Positions 32,165 to 43,984 of a DNA stretch of 64,000 bases are shown one piece after another; positions within the stretch are counted from its first letter, which is position 1; each line of letters starts with the position of its first letter. The DNA comes from Nannochloropsis salina CCMP1776 (taxonomy: Eukaryota; Sar; Eustigmatophyceae; Eustigmatales; Monodopsidaceae), in contig SDOX01000122.1 in NCBI GenBank assembly GCA_004565275.1, positions 508,642 through 572,641 on the forward strand, given 5' to 3'. The notes under the pieces were generated by a model that made no database searches, was not told the DNA's origin, and saw nothing but the letters and a program-made list of their open reading frames with translations. The position numbers and the translations under genes are program-made.

Positions 32165-33139
32165 ATGGGGGTTGGCCACTTTAGAAGGCTTTTACTTGTT
32201 GTAAAACATACGCCTTATGAAATGTATTTGCAAATGAAGTCTCAAGGCAAGGCACCGCTGGCATTACGATGGGAGCGCTTAAAGCATCGTCATCAAGTTC
32301 ATAAGGAATGTGTCCAGGATTTGAGCGATCTGCTGCGCCGCATGGATATGGACTTCTCCATGGTTGGACGAGAAGAATTGGACCGACAGCACCTGAAAAA
32401 CGTTGACTTGGTGGTTGCGGTTGGTGGGGATGGTACTGTACTGTCTTGCTCTCATTTTTTGGATGATACAATCCCCCTACTTGGCGTAAACAGCGACCCT
32501 TCCCGGGACGACGAGAAAAAGGTCAATAAAAAGCTCGATGAACGTCGCAGCTTTGGAGCCCTTTGCGCATGTACAGCGTCTAACATGTTTGAGGTCATTC
32601 CTGACATACTTCATGGGCAGAATCAAGCGGGCAGGCGGACACGCATACAAACCGTTGTGCGCGATGCTTTGAAAGAGACTAAGCTACCTCCGGCCTTAAA
32701 CGACATACTCGTTGCTCATCCTATTCCTGCCGCCGTTTCTCGTTTCCGCTTAGGATTCTTGAACAGTGCAGGAGATGAAACGTCCCATTTTAATGTATGG
32801 TCCAGCGGTCTTTGGATCTCGACTGCTACCGGCTCCTCTGCAGCTATGACAGCAGCCGGTGGCGTGCTCATGGACCTGAAATCAAGCGAATTGCAATATA
32901 TGGTCCGTGAACACTTACTTGAGGCCGGTGGAGAGCATCTGGAAAAGGAAGGTCATGGTATGCTCCAGCCAGGCAATACTTTGCAAATGCGCTGGAATTC
33001 TCAGCATGGCTGCGTTTATGTTGATGGCAGCCATGTGCGTCATAATTTACAATTGGGAGATACTGTTAGTTTGTCGGCGGATGCGCCTCCAATTTGGCTT
33101 TTTGAGAAGCCTGAAGGTATATCCGGATCGACACAGTGA
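32165..33139 (+). CDS. NAD kinase, plant NADK3-like
   Basis: A single exon of 324 residues from ATG 32165; the frame is open upstream to 32093 but from TTG. The enzyme phosphorylates NAD(H) to NADP(H). The signature GGDGT is at residues 87-91 in DLVVAVGGDGTVL, followed by DDTIPLLGVNSDP. The Gly/Ser-rich second motif is present as LWISTATGSSAAMTAAGG. The protein lacks the long regulatory N-terminus of plant NADK2 and resembles the short NADH-preferring NADK3 and human NADK2 class, in which the C-terminal part carries VYVDGSHVRHNLQLGDTV. A leader is not obvious in the first 25 residues (MGVGHFRRLLLVVKHTPYEM), which already form the first strand of the kinase. Confidence 0.92.
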   Translation: MGVGHFRRLLLVVKHTPYEMYLQMKSQGKAPLALRWERLKHRHQVHKECVQDLSDLLRRMDMDFSMVGREELDRQHLKNVDLVVAVGGDGTVLSCSHFLDDTIPLLGVNSDPSRDDEKKVNKKLDERRSFGALCACTASNMFEVIPDILHGQNQAGRRTRIQTVVRDALKETKLPPALNDILVAHPIPAAVSRFRLGFLNSAGDETSHFNVWSSGLWISTATGSSAAMTAAGGVLMDLKSSELQYMVREHLLEAGGEHLEKEGHGMLQPGNTLQMRWNSQHGCVYVDGSHVRHNLQLGDTVSLSADAPPIWLFEKPEGISGSTQ

Positions 33140-33640
33140 AGAACTGAGAGCCTGTGGAGAGCTTGTTATTGCGAAAGGAATTAAGGTTCTGACGAGATGT
33201 ATGCTCATACACGGAAAGTCTCCATTTCTTCCGCATACTTTATGAATTATCTTCAATCCAACCATGTGCTCCACAAATTTATAGGCGCTAATTACATTGT
33301 CCCTTCAAAATTTCTTACAGAAGATCTTCGCATGCATTTTTTTAAGCATAAATTTTCCAAATGAGTGTGAGGGTCCAGTGATGCTGCAAATTAAATTTTT
33401 TGCCCTCCAAAAGGAACAAGAGAAATCGCATAGAATTTTAGCTTGTCTGATAGAGGTTTTGAACTCAAGTAGAATGTCTCTTCATAGCATCTCGTTGAGT
33501 ATCGTATCCTTTGCGCATACAGGACTTGAAACAAACCTTTCGTCACAGTAGGCTTCAGCATTAACTCACATATTTATGTGAATACGGACGACCTCATGGA
33601 GTACTAGATATTTCGCAAGTTTTCGATCACAGGATTCATG
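33140..33640. other. Intergenic between converging genes
   Basis: These 501 AT-rich bases hold the 3' ends of NAD kinase and LIN9. An open frame of 84 codons from 33297 has no family resemblance and was not called. Confidence 0.4.
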
Positions 33641-35488
33641 TCAGCCCGCCATTGCATGCTGAAGGGCAATGACAGCGCTCGCAATTTTACCACTCAATGC
33701 TGCTTTTGCAAGCTGAAGTGCTTCTAGTGACGTTTCTACCTTTTCCTCCTCCTCTTTCTCGGTATCATTTTGATCCATGCCTCGATTTTTATGCAGAAGT
33801 CTCGGTGACGTCAGAACTCCACGTTGAACTTTTAAAAGAAGGGCAAGAAGAGTTCGCTCCATTTCAAGAGCTACGAAGCTCGTCACTTTATCCCTACCGT
33901 ACGATTGCATTTGAGAGAACTGTTTTTCTGCGCACTCCTGCAAAAAAACCAACATTGCAACCGCTGACTTCAGAAGTACGTGGTCTTCGCCTGACAAAAC
34001 TTTTCTTTTTCCGATATCCCTGGACAATGAAATTCTAGGTATCTCCTCGATTGTTTCGTCATACGACACCGTTTGAATGTGATGATTGATGGCTGATATA
34101 GACTCCTTCCATGCACCGCGAACCATATCATCGGCAAAATTATTCGGGCGTTTCTTCTTACCTAGCTCTGCATTCCAGCTCCTTGGCACTAATTTTCGCG
34201 ATGAAATATATCTACTTTTCCCATGGATAAATAAGCGACCAAAAGCTGACTTAAAAGCCACATTCGAGCGTCGAAAAGCATGGAATATCCAGTGATATTC
34301 TTGAATCAATAATGACGATTCATTCCATAAAATATCGTTTCGAAGCGCTGAAATTGAGTCTGTTGATTCAGGGTAAAAGAATATATTGCGATCCCTAAGG
34401 CCATAATATGCGCCTGAAGATCCGTAAGATTTAGAAGTGTTCGTAGGAAGTAAGTTTCTTGATGACTTGGATCCTAATAAATCCCTCACTTGCCGATCGA
34501 AAGTTTCCAGAATTTCGAGCAAAATCTCTTTGCGATGTAACATCCGTAGAGAAAAAATCATAAGCTGCACAACTTCTGATTTTTCTTGGTCGGCGGGAGA
34601 CGAAAAATCGATTGATTTTGAAAAGGATGCCCATGAGATGTCGTTGAAAACACTTTGCCCAAAAGGCGAGCCGTTTTTTGTTGTGCATGCTTGAACAAAA
34701 TGTTTGGTTCCAGTTTGAGTAGGAAAAATCACAGCGCTTGGGTCCGACGAAGTGTTGTGCGTGAATGATGGAATCCCTTGTATGAAAAGTTCTGTGTCCG
34801 CGCACGAAATGGTACCAAGACTTGGATCCTCGAACTGGATTCGGTAACGACTTATATCATAATTGGCAGTCAAAATCTTGCCGCGTCCAAGAAAGTTTCT
34901 TTTGATGTCGTGAGCTTGCACATTACTACCCACTGTCAAATAAAGAAGTATTTGGTTCTGGAGATCTACAACATAAGAGAATCAAAAAAAGAATGAGCCC
35001 CATGATTTTAGCGCTACGAGTCTCAAAAGTCACAAGAAGTGTACCTTAAAGACACATGGATATCGTTAGGATTACTGACCAAAATGATCTACCGACCGCC
35101 GTTGAGAGATTCGAGCCATGCGTCTGAGTTTATGCAGCTTTTGCCGCTCTTGGCGGAGGAAAAGTGGGCTCAAACGTCGACGCCGGCCAAAGAATAACCG
35201 GACAATATCCCACTCTGTCCGGGAAATCTTCCGGATGTGTCTTAGACCAAGCTTATCCAACCTTTTGCCAAAGCAATTGCTATTCAAATAGCCTCTGTCC
35301 ACGGTTGCATAAAAAAATTCTGTTGCAGCAAAGCGGCGCACAGATGTGGTTAGCGATTGCGCCAGTGACCTCGGGCGGTGATCGCTTGTCGGGATACGCC
35401 TGTGACCTTTCTTGAAGGATACTAGCAATTGTCTATAGAAGTTTTCTGATATGTAAGGGGAGGGATTGCTGCTGTCTGGCAGCTCCAT
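33641..35488 (-). CDS. LIN9/ALWAYS EARLY-type MuvB subunit (DIRP domain)
   Basis: Two exons, 35080-35488 and 33641-34932, give 566 residues; a split Val codon (G|TG) fixes the phase. LIN9 is part of the DREAM/MuvB complex that controls cell-cycle genes. The DIRP domain lies at residues 56-135: ATEFFYATVDRGYLNSNCF, KRLDKLGLRHIRKISRTEWD and GRRRRLSPLFLRQERQKL, matching the family's W-x-I-R...GRPRR-S...E-x-x-KL pattern. After the junction, HDGs-like DIKRNFLGRGKILTANYDI and RYRIQFEDPSLGTISCADTE form the Tudor-like strand region typical of ALY/LIN9. The remaining 350 residues are helical with an acidic stretch (NDTEKEEEEKVETS) near the end. Animal and plant relatives share only these blocks, so the role is inferred from them. 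Confidence 0.88.
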
Positions 35489-38400
35489 CTCCGGTCGATA
35501 AATTCGTCAAAATGCTACATTATGTGGTAAGAAATCAGAATACTGCATGAGATATACTGTTATGAGGCCAAATTTTCATTTTCATGGCTTTGCTGGCATA
35601 CAAAGTACCCTGATATCTCCACTAATTTTTCGAAAGTCGCCTTCCTGGCTTCACGACTTCTTTTCTAATTATTGTTCGTATCTGGGAGGTGAAAGAAATG
35701 TATCGTTCGCATGAGGCTGATCACCCTTGGCTTGTATTTCCCTACATTCCATCTTCGACCAAGCGCTGAAAAAGCTCACATATTGTGTAGCAATTATCTC
35801 CCTTTCTACCGCAATATAACTTCTCTGTCATGGCAGGGAATGAAAAAATTGCCGGCGTGGATAGCCGCGTCATATCTCTCTGAACACAAAATTTTCGGGA
35901 TGCCCCTAAAACATGGACTTCTGACAGGTGTGATTACTAAGCTTCAAGCCATTTGTTGTGATTGACGCAAAGTCTCAAAGTTCATCGGCGTCCGCCGCGA
36001 TCGCGGGGCGCTATCCCAATTAATTATGGATAGAAAACACGGAGGCGAGGGTCTTGAAGTCCCTCGGAGGACTCCTACAGGGAGAAGCGAGCGAGGAGGT
36101 TATATGGGTGGGGAGTCGAGAGCCGCGGGAAAAAGCGAAGAGATCCTCAAGTCTTCCCAGCTCATGGTAGAGTAGAACCAAATAGGACTGGTACTTTTCA
36201 AATTATTAAACACGTTTAAGACGGAGGATAAACGTCTGCTTTAGGTTTTCGAAAGGATAGCAGATAATGGACGGCAGGGCCATCTCTTAATACAACTTCA
36301 TTGTGAATGACGATTACTTCTTCAATTGTGAAGTTTATAGCTTCTGTCCGGCTCGTGATCAGCAATTCGTACGGAAGAACTTCCTGCTACTCTCCATCTC
36401 TTGCTCTGCATAACGGAATACCGACCTTGTTTACGTGCACTGCCCTCGAAATTTCTACTATGCGGGGAAGCTACAAAATCAGATCAATTAAATTGAGCCT
36501 TTCTCGCGCGCGCACGCACACATGAACAACGCACATATATCTATTAATGTATATGATGGGATATGAAGGCAACTACGACAACACTTTGTAAATGAGAGTT
36601 CAGCAAGTTGGTCATTAGATAAGCAAGTGGCCAAGCTAGAGGTATAGATTAGCCGATATCACTTCATCCCAATAGATAAGCTGTGATTTGTTACGTTTTC
36701 TCGACTCAGTCCATCGCCAATCGGCCAAACTTCTGTAAGACAGAAAGTTCACGGGGCCTACAAATATCCGAACGCTTTCTGCGAATGTCCATAGGGAGAT
36801 GGCTTAGTGTGCATTTTTTAGAGAAGACGAAATGGTACAACAACTGGCAAGAATGAAGTCCTCCTCGCGTAACATTCGGTAATTATTTCCCCGTGAAATG
36901 AATTATATCTGTCAATCAGACGTTAAACTATCCTCACAACCTTTTCTGATGTTCCGAGGAAGGCTTTCGTTGAATTTTATTGAGACGTTTTGTGACACGC
37001 CTGTCCAAGTTGTGCAATATGCGAAAATAGTTTTCTCTTTCGCCCAGATGTATACCTCTTTACGGTCTCGAAGCTGCGTAGGCCAAATATGGCATCAACT
37101 CTTATGCTGGCACGAGAAGTTATACCTGAGTCCCTATCGCCAGAGCTACTGAGAGATTGTCCGAAAAGGAGGCTGGACGCACGAAGAGCTTGAGTCCTGC
37201 CCTTGGTAACACATGAGAAATACTATGTTGACTTTTTCCAAGCCCGGTTACATCGTTTTGGCGATGCTACGATCTGATAGACTATGAATAATTTATTCTA
37301 TCCCCCTTCGTACACGAAAATGAGCTCAGAAGCTCGGAAGAACAATATCCCTGCGCCACAATATGTGCTGGGACGTATCTGGTATTCTCTTATTTATATT
37401 CTGCTCTGGCTTCTGTGGCTATGCAGGAGCTATTGTCGCAGCGATTATGTTGGTAGTCCCACCGCTTGCTTTTTTTTCAGGGCTAGGTGGTCCAAGAGAG
37501 GTGTTTCCTTCGATTGCCTCGCAGCGTCTTGCAGATATGTATTCAATCTAAGGACGCACATTGGCTTCGTGCGTGACGCTGCGGGCGTTGCCCATAATGT
37601 CCCACAATGAAGATTAGGCTATTCGTCAATTTTGCCAGCCGTTCAATGAGAGTTCCTTGCAGGCGAAGCCGGAAGGCGCCGATTGCCGCTCTCTCATCTT
37701 TTTCCCCAAGAAATGCTGGAGAACAAGTTCTAAAATAAGAATTGTCGTTTCCTTAAATGCCTTCAAGCTCGACGTTGGTGGTGCTCATGGCTTACAGCCA
37801 GCATGTTCCTGAACCAGAGAGACGAGATATATGATTGGGGGACTTAAAGTTTTATGTCATCGATGATCAACCCGTGCCTAATCATCGGAAAGAGGACGGC
37901 AATTCTATGGGGCCACTTTGCGATAATCGCTTGAAAGCCTTAGATATCAAATGTTTGCTTTTTTGTCTCTCGGCCACGTCGCTCTATCCTTATTATCTCT
38001 TCGTCTATTGACGTCGCGTTGTCATTCGTGTTGTCATTCTTTTGCATACTCTTGATTCGTCCATTTAACCTGCTCTCTTGTCTCCATATCCTATCTCAAG
38101 GTTTAATCCTGCTTTTTTGCCTTCTTCCGCTGCCAGCGGCTGTGGCTGCCACCCCAGTCGCTGGCATAAGCGCGCGCTGGCATGAAACGGTCATAGGAGT
38201 GCATCTCTTGATTCTTGATACGCTAGTCCTTCGTTGATCCATTGTAGTCCACATATAAGCGAACACTTGAGGATAAACACATCTCCTCAACAAATAACCA
38301 GTGGCTTGCCAACCAAAGCAAGTCAACGCCCTCTGCCGACATGAATCCCTCTGAAGATGATTCCACGCGGCACACATTCTGTGCTTACGCACGAGACACG

Positions 38401-39399
38401 GTGCGCGCGTGTCGCAAACAGATCCAGGTCACACAGACCTATCGGCAGGAGTCCCACCCTCTCGTGCCACCCGTCCCGTAGCTATAAGTATAAGTCTTTA
38501 TAGGTTGACGGTACCCACAGGAAAAAAAGAGGTACAGAGAAATGCCAAATAGGTAGAACTATGACAACACCTTCTTCCCCGAGGAAAAGTCTATACTCCC
38601 CTGGATGCATTCCCGCCGGGTGGTATTGCGGCTCGGCTCGGCCTGGCACATACCCCAGCTTAGCATCTAAATCAGTTCCTCACGAGCCAAGCACCGCGAA
38701 CACTTCCACTTTATTTGTCTTTCATCCACAGGATGGTCTGGGAAAGGTTCTTACCGCGAGTACTGGCGGGTTTGTCGTGCAAGGACTACTCGGAGCTGGC
38801 TTCACCCACATCGAATTTTCCGAAAGTCATGGCATTGCGTTCTCGGTTTATGCCGGGGGCGTATCACGCCGACGTGCTTGTCATACGGGCAGCTGGTGTG
38901 TATGAAGCCCTTTTCGTCGGTCCGTCGGCCCTTCGGCCTCCGCGGCGCTCGACTCGAGGGCCTCGAAAAGCACCGGCAAGAGTCAACGAACCTCCGAGAC
39001 GGAGACGACCAGGAGGTCAGCGACAGCGCGACGGCGAGCTTGTCGTAAGCAGCGTCTATGCTTCATCAGGAAATATGAGTATCCATAGCTAAGTCATCCT
39101 CCTCAATGTTTCCGGAAAGTGCCGAGTTAAAGCACAGATATTCAGTGAGCCAGACGGTTGATGATGGTCTTGTAGCCTGTTGAAATGGAACTTACCCGCT
39201 GCGCCCATGCACTTGGCTACAGATGTTAAAATTGCCGATTGCAAACTGTGCAAACTCATGTGAATATCGCATGGATGACTTGACACATGACGTGCTAACT
39301 GGAATTTCTTCTTTAAATCGTTATCACTGTCGCTGGTGGACGACACCTACAGGAGCATCTAACCCTCGTTGCTTCGATTTCGCCAGACTCGCTCCGACC
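35489..39399. other. Gene-poor stretch of 3.9 kb
   Basis: The longest stretch without a recognised gene. It lies upstream of both LIN9 and adenylosuccinate lyase. It contains a 49-codon ATG frame at 36026-36175 that is basic and Gly-rich, a short alternating purine-pyrimidine run near 36504-36522, and a hydrophobic frame near 37363-37551 (GAIVAAIMLVVPPLAFFSGL) that could be part of an exon. From about 38900 to 39050 it is GC- and CpG-rich. The adenylosuccinate lyase frame is open upstream to an ATG at 39223. No transposon or RNA gene was recognised. Confidence 0.3.
38561..38905 (+). CDS. Doubtful open frame, 114 codons
   Basis: A frame from ATG 38561 reads in part STLFVFHPQDGLGKVLTAST and FVVQGLLGAGFTHIEFSESH, which looks protein-like. 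A second frame on the same strand from 38715 overlaps it and is also open, and no family match is evident for either. It may be an exon or chance in a GC-rich segment. Confidence 0.18.
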   Translation: MTTPSSPRKSLYSPGCIPAGWYCGSARPGTYPSLASKSVPHEPSTANTSTLFVFHPQDGLGKVLTASTGGFVVQGLLGAGFTHIEFSESHGIAFSVYAGGVSRRRACHTGSWCV

Positions 39400-40860
39400 A
39401 TGTCCAGGGATGAATTGGTGCGGGAAACCAGAATGTACGAGCATCCACTTGTTAAACGTTACGCAACTAGAGAGATGAGCTATATATGGTCTCCGGAAAA
39501 GAAGTTTTCCACCTGGCGGAGACTGTGGATCGCGCTTGCTAAGGCTGAACAAGAGCTTGGCATTCCCATCACTGACGAACAGATAGCACAAATGGAGGAG
39601 CACATTATGGACATTGATTTTGAGCGGGCTGAGGAGAAAGAAGCAGAGACCCGACATGACGTCATGGCGCATGTGTACACTTTTGGAGAGTGCTGCCCTG
39701 CAGCCCAAGGTATCATCCACATGGGCGCAACAAGCTGCTTTGTCGGAGATAACACAGACATTGTGCAATTGAAGGAGGGAATGGAGCTTTTGCAGCGGAA
39801 GATAGTCAAGCTTTTGGATCAGATGAAGACTTTCGCACTTGAACATCGTGCACATGCCACTCTGGGCTTCACTCACTATCAGGCCGCACAGCTTACCACG
39901 GTGGGGAAACGCATGACACTTTACATGCAAGATTTTTTAATGGACCTCGAGCATCTCGATCGCGAAATGGATGATTTGCCTTTACGGGGCCTTAAGGGTA
40001 CAACAGGCACACAGGCCACCTTCCTAGAACTTTTCGGGGGGGACCACGCCAAAGTGAAGGAATGCAATCGGAAAGTTTGCGAATATATGGGCTTCAAGAA
40101 GTGGATTGCAGTTTCGGGTCAGACGTACACGCGTAAGATTGATTATCACATCCTTTCGATTTTATCTGGAGTCGCTCAATCCGCGTATAAAATGTGTGGT
40201 GATATTCGATTGCTGGCGAATTTGAAAGAGATAGAAGAGCCATTTGGGAAGGACCAGATCGGCTCGAGTGCGATGGCATACAAACGCAACCCCATGCGCT
40301 CAGAGCGTGTCTGCTCCCTGGCTCGATATGTGATGAGTTTGCCCGCCGCGGCTGCTCAGACACATGCGACGCAGTGGTTCGAACGCACACTTGACGACTC
40401 CAGCATTCGGCGCATTATTTTGCCCGAGGCCTTCCTGGCCGTTGATGTTATCCTAAACATAGTTGCGAACATAACGGACGGCCTGCAGGTCTGGCCGCAA
40501 GTCATTCGAGCGCATGTGATGGCAGAATTGCCTTTTATGGCTACTGAGAAGATCCTAATGGCCTGCTGCAAGAAGGGCGGAGACCGACAGGTATTGCATC
40601 ACGCAATTCGGGCTCACTCCATGGAAGCAGGCAAAGTCGTCAAGGCTGAGGGTAAAGCCAACGATTTGCTCGAGCGTGTTCGGCGGGATCCACTTTTTGC
40701 CGCCATTCACGAGGAGCTTGATGACCTCGTCGATCCCATGCTTTTCGTCGGCCGCGCCCCTGAACAGGTTGATGAGTTCATGGTCTCGGAGATAGTTCCC
40801 ATGCTGAATAAGCACCACATACTCTTGATGATAGACAATCAAGATGGTGTAAGTGTTTAG
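39400..40860 (+). CDS. ADSL: Adenylosuccinate lyase
   Basis: An intronless gene of 486 residues from the ATG at 39400 (good context, ACC before ATG); an in-frame ATG at 39223 would add 59 residues. The enzyme acts twice in purine synthesis, cleaving SAICAR and adenylosuccinate with release of fumarate. It is of the animal type rather than the bacterial or plastid type: KFSTWRRLWIALAKAEQELG, RHDVMAHVYTFGECCPAAQG, HMGATSCFVGDNTD, LGFTHYQAAQLTTVGKR and GLKGTTGTQATFLELF. The superfamily signature is SSAMAYKRNPMRSE at about 289-302; it holds the flexible catalytic loop. The last part, ELPFMATEKILMACCKKGGD, is also standard. A possible AATAAA lies at 41012, 150 bases after the stop. If the longer start is used the added part is not a clear transit peptide. 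Confidence 0.95.
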   Translation: MSRDELVRETRMYEHPLVKRYATREMSYIWSPEKKFSTWRRLWIALAKAEQELGIPITDEQIAQMEEHIMDIDFERAEEKEAETRHDVMAHVYTFGECCPAAQGIIHMGATSCFVGDNTDIVQLKEGMELLQRKIVKLLDQMKTFALEHRAHATLGFTHYQAAQLTTVGKRMTLYMQDFLMDLEHLDREMDDLPLRGLKGTTGTQATFLELFGGDHAKVKECNRKVCEYMGFKKWIAVSGQTYTRKIDYHILSILSGVAQSAYKMCGDIRLLANLKEIEEPFGKDQIGSSAMAYKRNPMRSERVCSLARYVMSLPAAAAQTHATQWFERTLDDSSIRRIILPEAFLAVDVILNIVANITDGLQVWPQVIRAHVMAELPFMATEKILMACCKKGGDRQVLHHAIRAHSMEAGKVVKAEGKANDLLERVRRDPLFAAIHEELDDLVDPMLFVGRAPEQVDEFMVSEIVPMLNKHHILLMIDNQDGVSV

Positions 40861-41264
40861 TGGACTCACTCTGTGTCCATCGCTTCATGTCAAAAGATGG
40901 TGCCGCATAAAGTCAGATTTCATTGGAGCCAGGTTTTCTAGAGGGGGTCGAAAGGGTCCGAAATGTTGATTTTTACAGAACATGAAGGACAGATCAATGA
41001 AGTTATTAAACAATAAATGGTGGAGGTCAACTTTGATGCTCTTTCGTATCTTATTTTCCCCCATTTTCTCAAATTGTTACGACGCTATAGTCGTAAGTCC
41101 AACGATCGGTGCAAAACAATTCGGAGAAACATGAACGAAGAGAAACCTTCGCACATGACGTGTTTTACTTTTTTGCTCATTAAGTTTATTTGGCTTTTGT
41201 CTAAGCAGTATGCCCATTATATCTCGCGGGTAATTTTGCGCGCGGAACAAAACCGGACAAATGG
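40861..41264. other. Intergenic between converging genes
   Basis: These 404 bases hold both 3' ends: AATAAA at 41012-41017 for the lyase and TTTATT at 41185-41190, read as AATAAA on the minus strand, 75 bases beyond the kinase stop. Confidence 0.5.
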
Positions 41265-43984
41265 CTAGGAAGACGACGAGGTCGAGGATGCTGAAGAAGA
41301 GCTGGATGAGGAGGAGGACGACGTCGACGATGTCGACGAGGACGAGGAAGACGTCGATGACAAGCTCTTATCACGCATTTTTATTCGACTCTCCCTCGCT
41401 GCAGGCTTATTGTTCATTCCTGCCCACCTTGGTTTATCGTCCTCCTCCCTGCTCGTGCCACGGCCCCTCTTGTTCCAACCATGACGGTCCCACGAACGTC
41501 TCTTGCACTCCATCCGAGAGTAACCGCGTATTCTGCTGGCGCCCCTAACATACTTTTCACCACGGCCTTGACTGTGACTTCGGCTACGGACTCTCCTGTC
41601 AGACCGATAGACAGAGGAGGACGATGGAAGTGGCGACCTTTCGCGGCTTTGTCGCCTTCCGCGAGCATAACTTGTGCTCCTGTCACTCTCACGCATTCCA
41701 CCACGGTGTCGGTGCCGATCATGCGCGCGATCATGCGCGCGGGGTCGCTCATCCATTCCTTTCAAGCCTCGCTCATTCTGTTTGGGATCCTCGCAAACTC
41801 GCTTGCGCATCCGCTCTCGGTCTCGATTTCGGTGCGACACGCTTCTTACATCATCCGCTAGCCGAGGCTGATACTCATGACTACGCTCACGTTGATCCCT
41901 CCTCTTTTGACGGTTCCAATGCCTTCCCGTCTCGCCATACTCACCGTCATTTCCTTGCGAATCTGATGCCGTGCCTCTTTCAGGCACTCGATAACTGTCT
42001 TTACCTTTAGATCGTACGAACATAGCAGACGTTCGCGAAAAGTGCTCTTTTCTCTTTTCGCTAGCTTGCTCCTTCGAATCTTTATCATTGTTAATATCGC
42101 TGCTCCATAAGCGCTCGAGAACTTCCTCCCGTCGCCGCTTTTCCCGATCCGACAAGGGCCTTGCCCTCACCGCACTACCTCGGTCTTCCTTTTTTCGATC
42201 ATTACCATAAGGCCCTCTTTCATTCCCTTCAATCCGCTGCATTTTCTCAGAATCCTCCTTGCCAGGATAAACACGGCGGGATTCATGACGACTAATCTTT
42301 CTATCGTCATGCACCGGTACCGACGCGTTTGAGTCCATCGATTCATTGACGGGCAGTTCTGACTCGCCATGACGCGGCGGCAATGGGCCTTGTGAGCCGT
42401 GAAAAAGATCAGGTCTATCCCTAGAAAGCCCGTCCTCCCCGTCCGAAATATCCATGTCTTGGTCTCCGATTGGAAATACTGGTGCCGCTGCAGGTGCAAG
42501 GAGGCTTTGGGAGGATATGCCGGACGTGGCTTGGTGAGCGTCCGCCATGATGGCTGCCGCCGACACCACGTCTCCCCGTTTGACAGCTGCCTTGGCAGCG
42601 GCTTCCGCTTGAAGCTGTTGCTTCTTTTCACGCTTTACCTTTTTCGTCTCGAACTCGTGGTACGATTGGTTGTCCCCGGCAAGCTTGGGAAGCAAGTGGG
42701 GGTCCGCCACCGCTCCGCTTTCGGAATCGCTCAAGAAATACAGATTGTTAAGAGCCATTCGCGCAGTGAGTCGCTGACGAGGGTCCAGAACTAGTAGACG
42801 CTGTACCAAGTCGAAAGCACTGCCCAATATCGAGCGGTACCGCGCCTCAAATTGAGATCGTTTGGGGTCAGGACATTCAAGGGTCGATCCTGGTGCTTTC
42901 ATATGTGCAAAATTTTCAGGCGCAGGTGTCCCCAGAAGGCTATATATCATCCCAAGCAGTTCGACCTCGCTACTGGCTGGAAAAAGAGGTCGCCCTTGAA
43001 TCAATTCTACTATAATGCAGCCTAGGCTCCACATATCTACGGCCGTATCATAATTAGGATTTCCGTACAGCAGCTCGGGGGCCCGATACCAAAGTGTCAC
43101 AACCTTGGTGGTCAGGTGGGGCATTTCTTCCCTATCGTGCTGACTGAAATCCAAAGACCGTGCCAAACCAAAGTCTGCAAGCTTCAAATCATGCAGATTG
43201 CTGACTAAAATGTTGGAGCACTTCAAATCCCGGTGCACGAGCTCACGCTCATGCATGTAGTTCAAGCCATCCAGGATCTGTTTCACTAAGCATTTGATGC
43301 GGGCCTCCGTCAATTTCACCTTGGCATCAATTAATCCTGCCAAATCGTGATCAACGTATTCCATTACCAAGTAGATATGCCCCATGCGCAAATTCGTGGC
43401 ACCTCCGCCACCAGTGCCACCGCTGCCAGTGTTGCTGCCTGCACCATTTCCTGTAAAGCGAGTCCTAAGATTCCCAGTTTCTGTTTCATCCTTGTCTTTT
43501 ACTGTGGTATGTATATGAGAAAGTTACATTGCTCAGTAAGCGCACATGTTCCTGCTCGAGATTTAGCGCGGTCTCTGGCAACCTACATTCCCAGCGAGAG
43601 CATTTAGAGGTGACAACGTCGATAAGTCTGACAATGTTAGGATGCTTCATCTGCTTCAAAATCTTGATCTCACGCGTGACGGTTGGAGGTAATTGACAAT
43701 CTGGCTGCAGAAGCAACTTTTTAATGGCGACTTTGGTGTGAGTTATCTTGTCAAATCCACTGAAGACGCGGCTGCCTCGAAAGTAGGAATGGGGGAGAAA
43801 GCGGAGAATTTTCTTGAATTGATAAAAGAATAATTAAAGTAAAAGCACATCACACCATTAGCGGCTATAGTCTTCAATCTTACCCGTATGTACCCTCCCC
43901 GATCGTCTCAGTGCGGTTATAATTACTGATCGTTCGCGTGCCCCATTGCAAAGACGCAAGCGATGTACCAGATACTGAGGCCAT
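41265..43984 (-). CDS. CDK9/12-like cyclin-dependent kinase with RS-rich tail
   Basis: Three exons, 43884-43984, 43587-43771 and 41265-43501, give 840 residues with agreeing phases. Exon 1 ends inside the glycine loop, which is completed across the intron as GEGTYGRVFSG. Lys51 is in VAIKK, the cyclin-binding helix reads PPTVTREI, the catalytic loop HRDLKCSNIL starts at 185 and DFG at 205; the activation segment is TTKVVTLWYRAPELLYG. KCSNIL and DHDLAGLID resemble CDK9 and CDK12 kinases that phosphorylate the polymerase II tail, while YRAPELL is closer to CDK10/11, so the subgroup is not settled. A Gly/Thr-rich insert of about 35 residues sits between strands 4 and 5. The C-terminal 470 residues are Arg/Ser/Glu-rich, ending in a run of over 25 Ser and Thr residues. 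This kinase probably acts in transcription or splicing. Confidence 0.9.
41271..41360. repeat. GAC/GAG-rich low-complexity run
   Basis: The plus strand is an imperfect GAC-GAG-GAT repeat. On the minus strand it encodes the Ser-rich end of the kinase (SSSSSTSSTSSSSS-type). It is likely to vary in length among strains. Confidence 0.8.

Noticed and set aside
36504-36523. Alternating purine-pyrimidine run as possible Z-DNA site
   Set aside because: It is only about 20 bases long and has no associated feature.
41481-42010. Open frames of about 125 codons opposite the kinase tail
   Set aside because: They mirror the Arg/Ser-rich coding strand and have no family resemblance; they are shadows.
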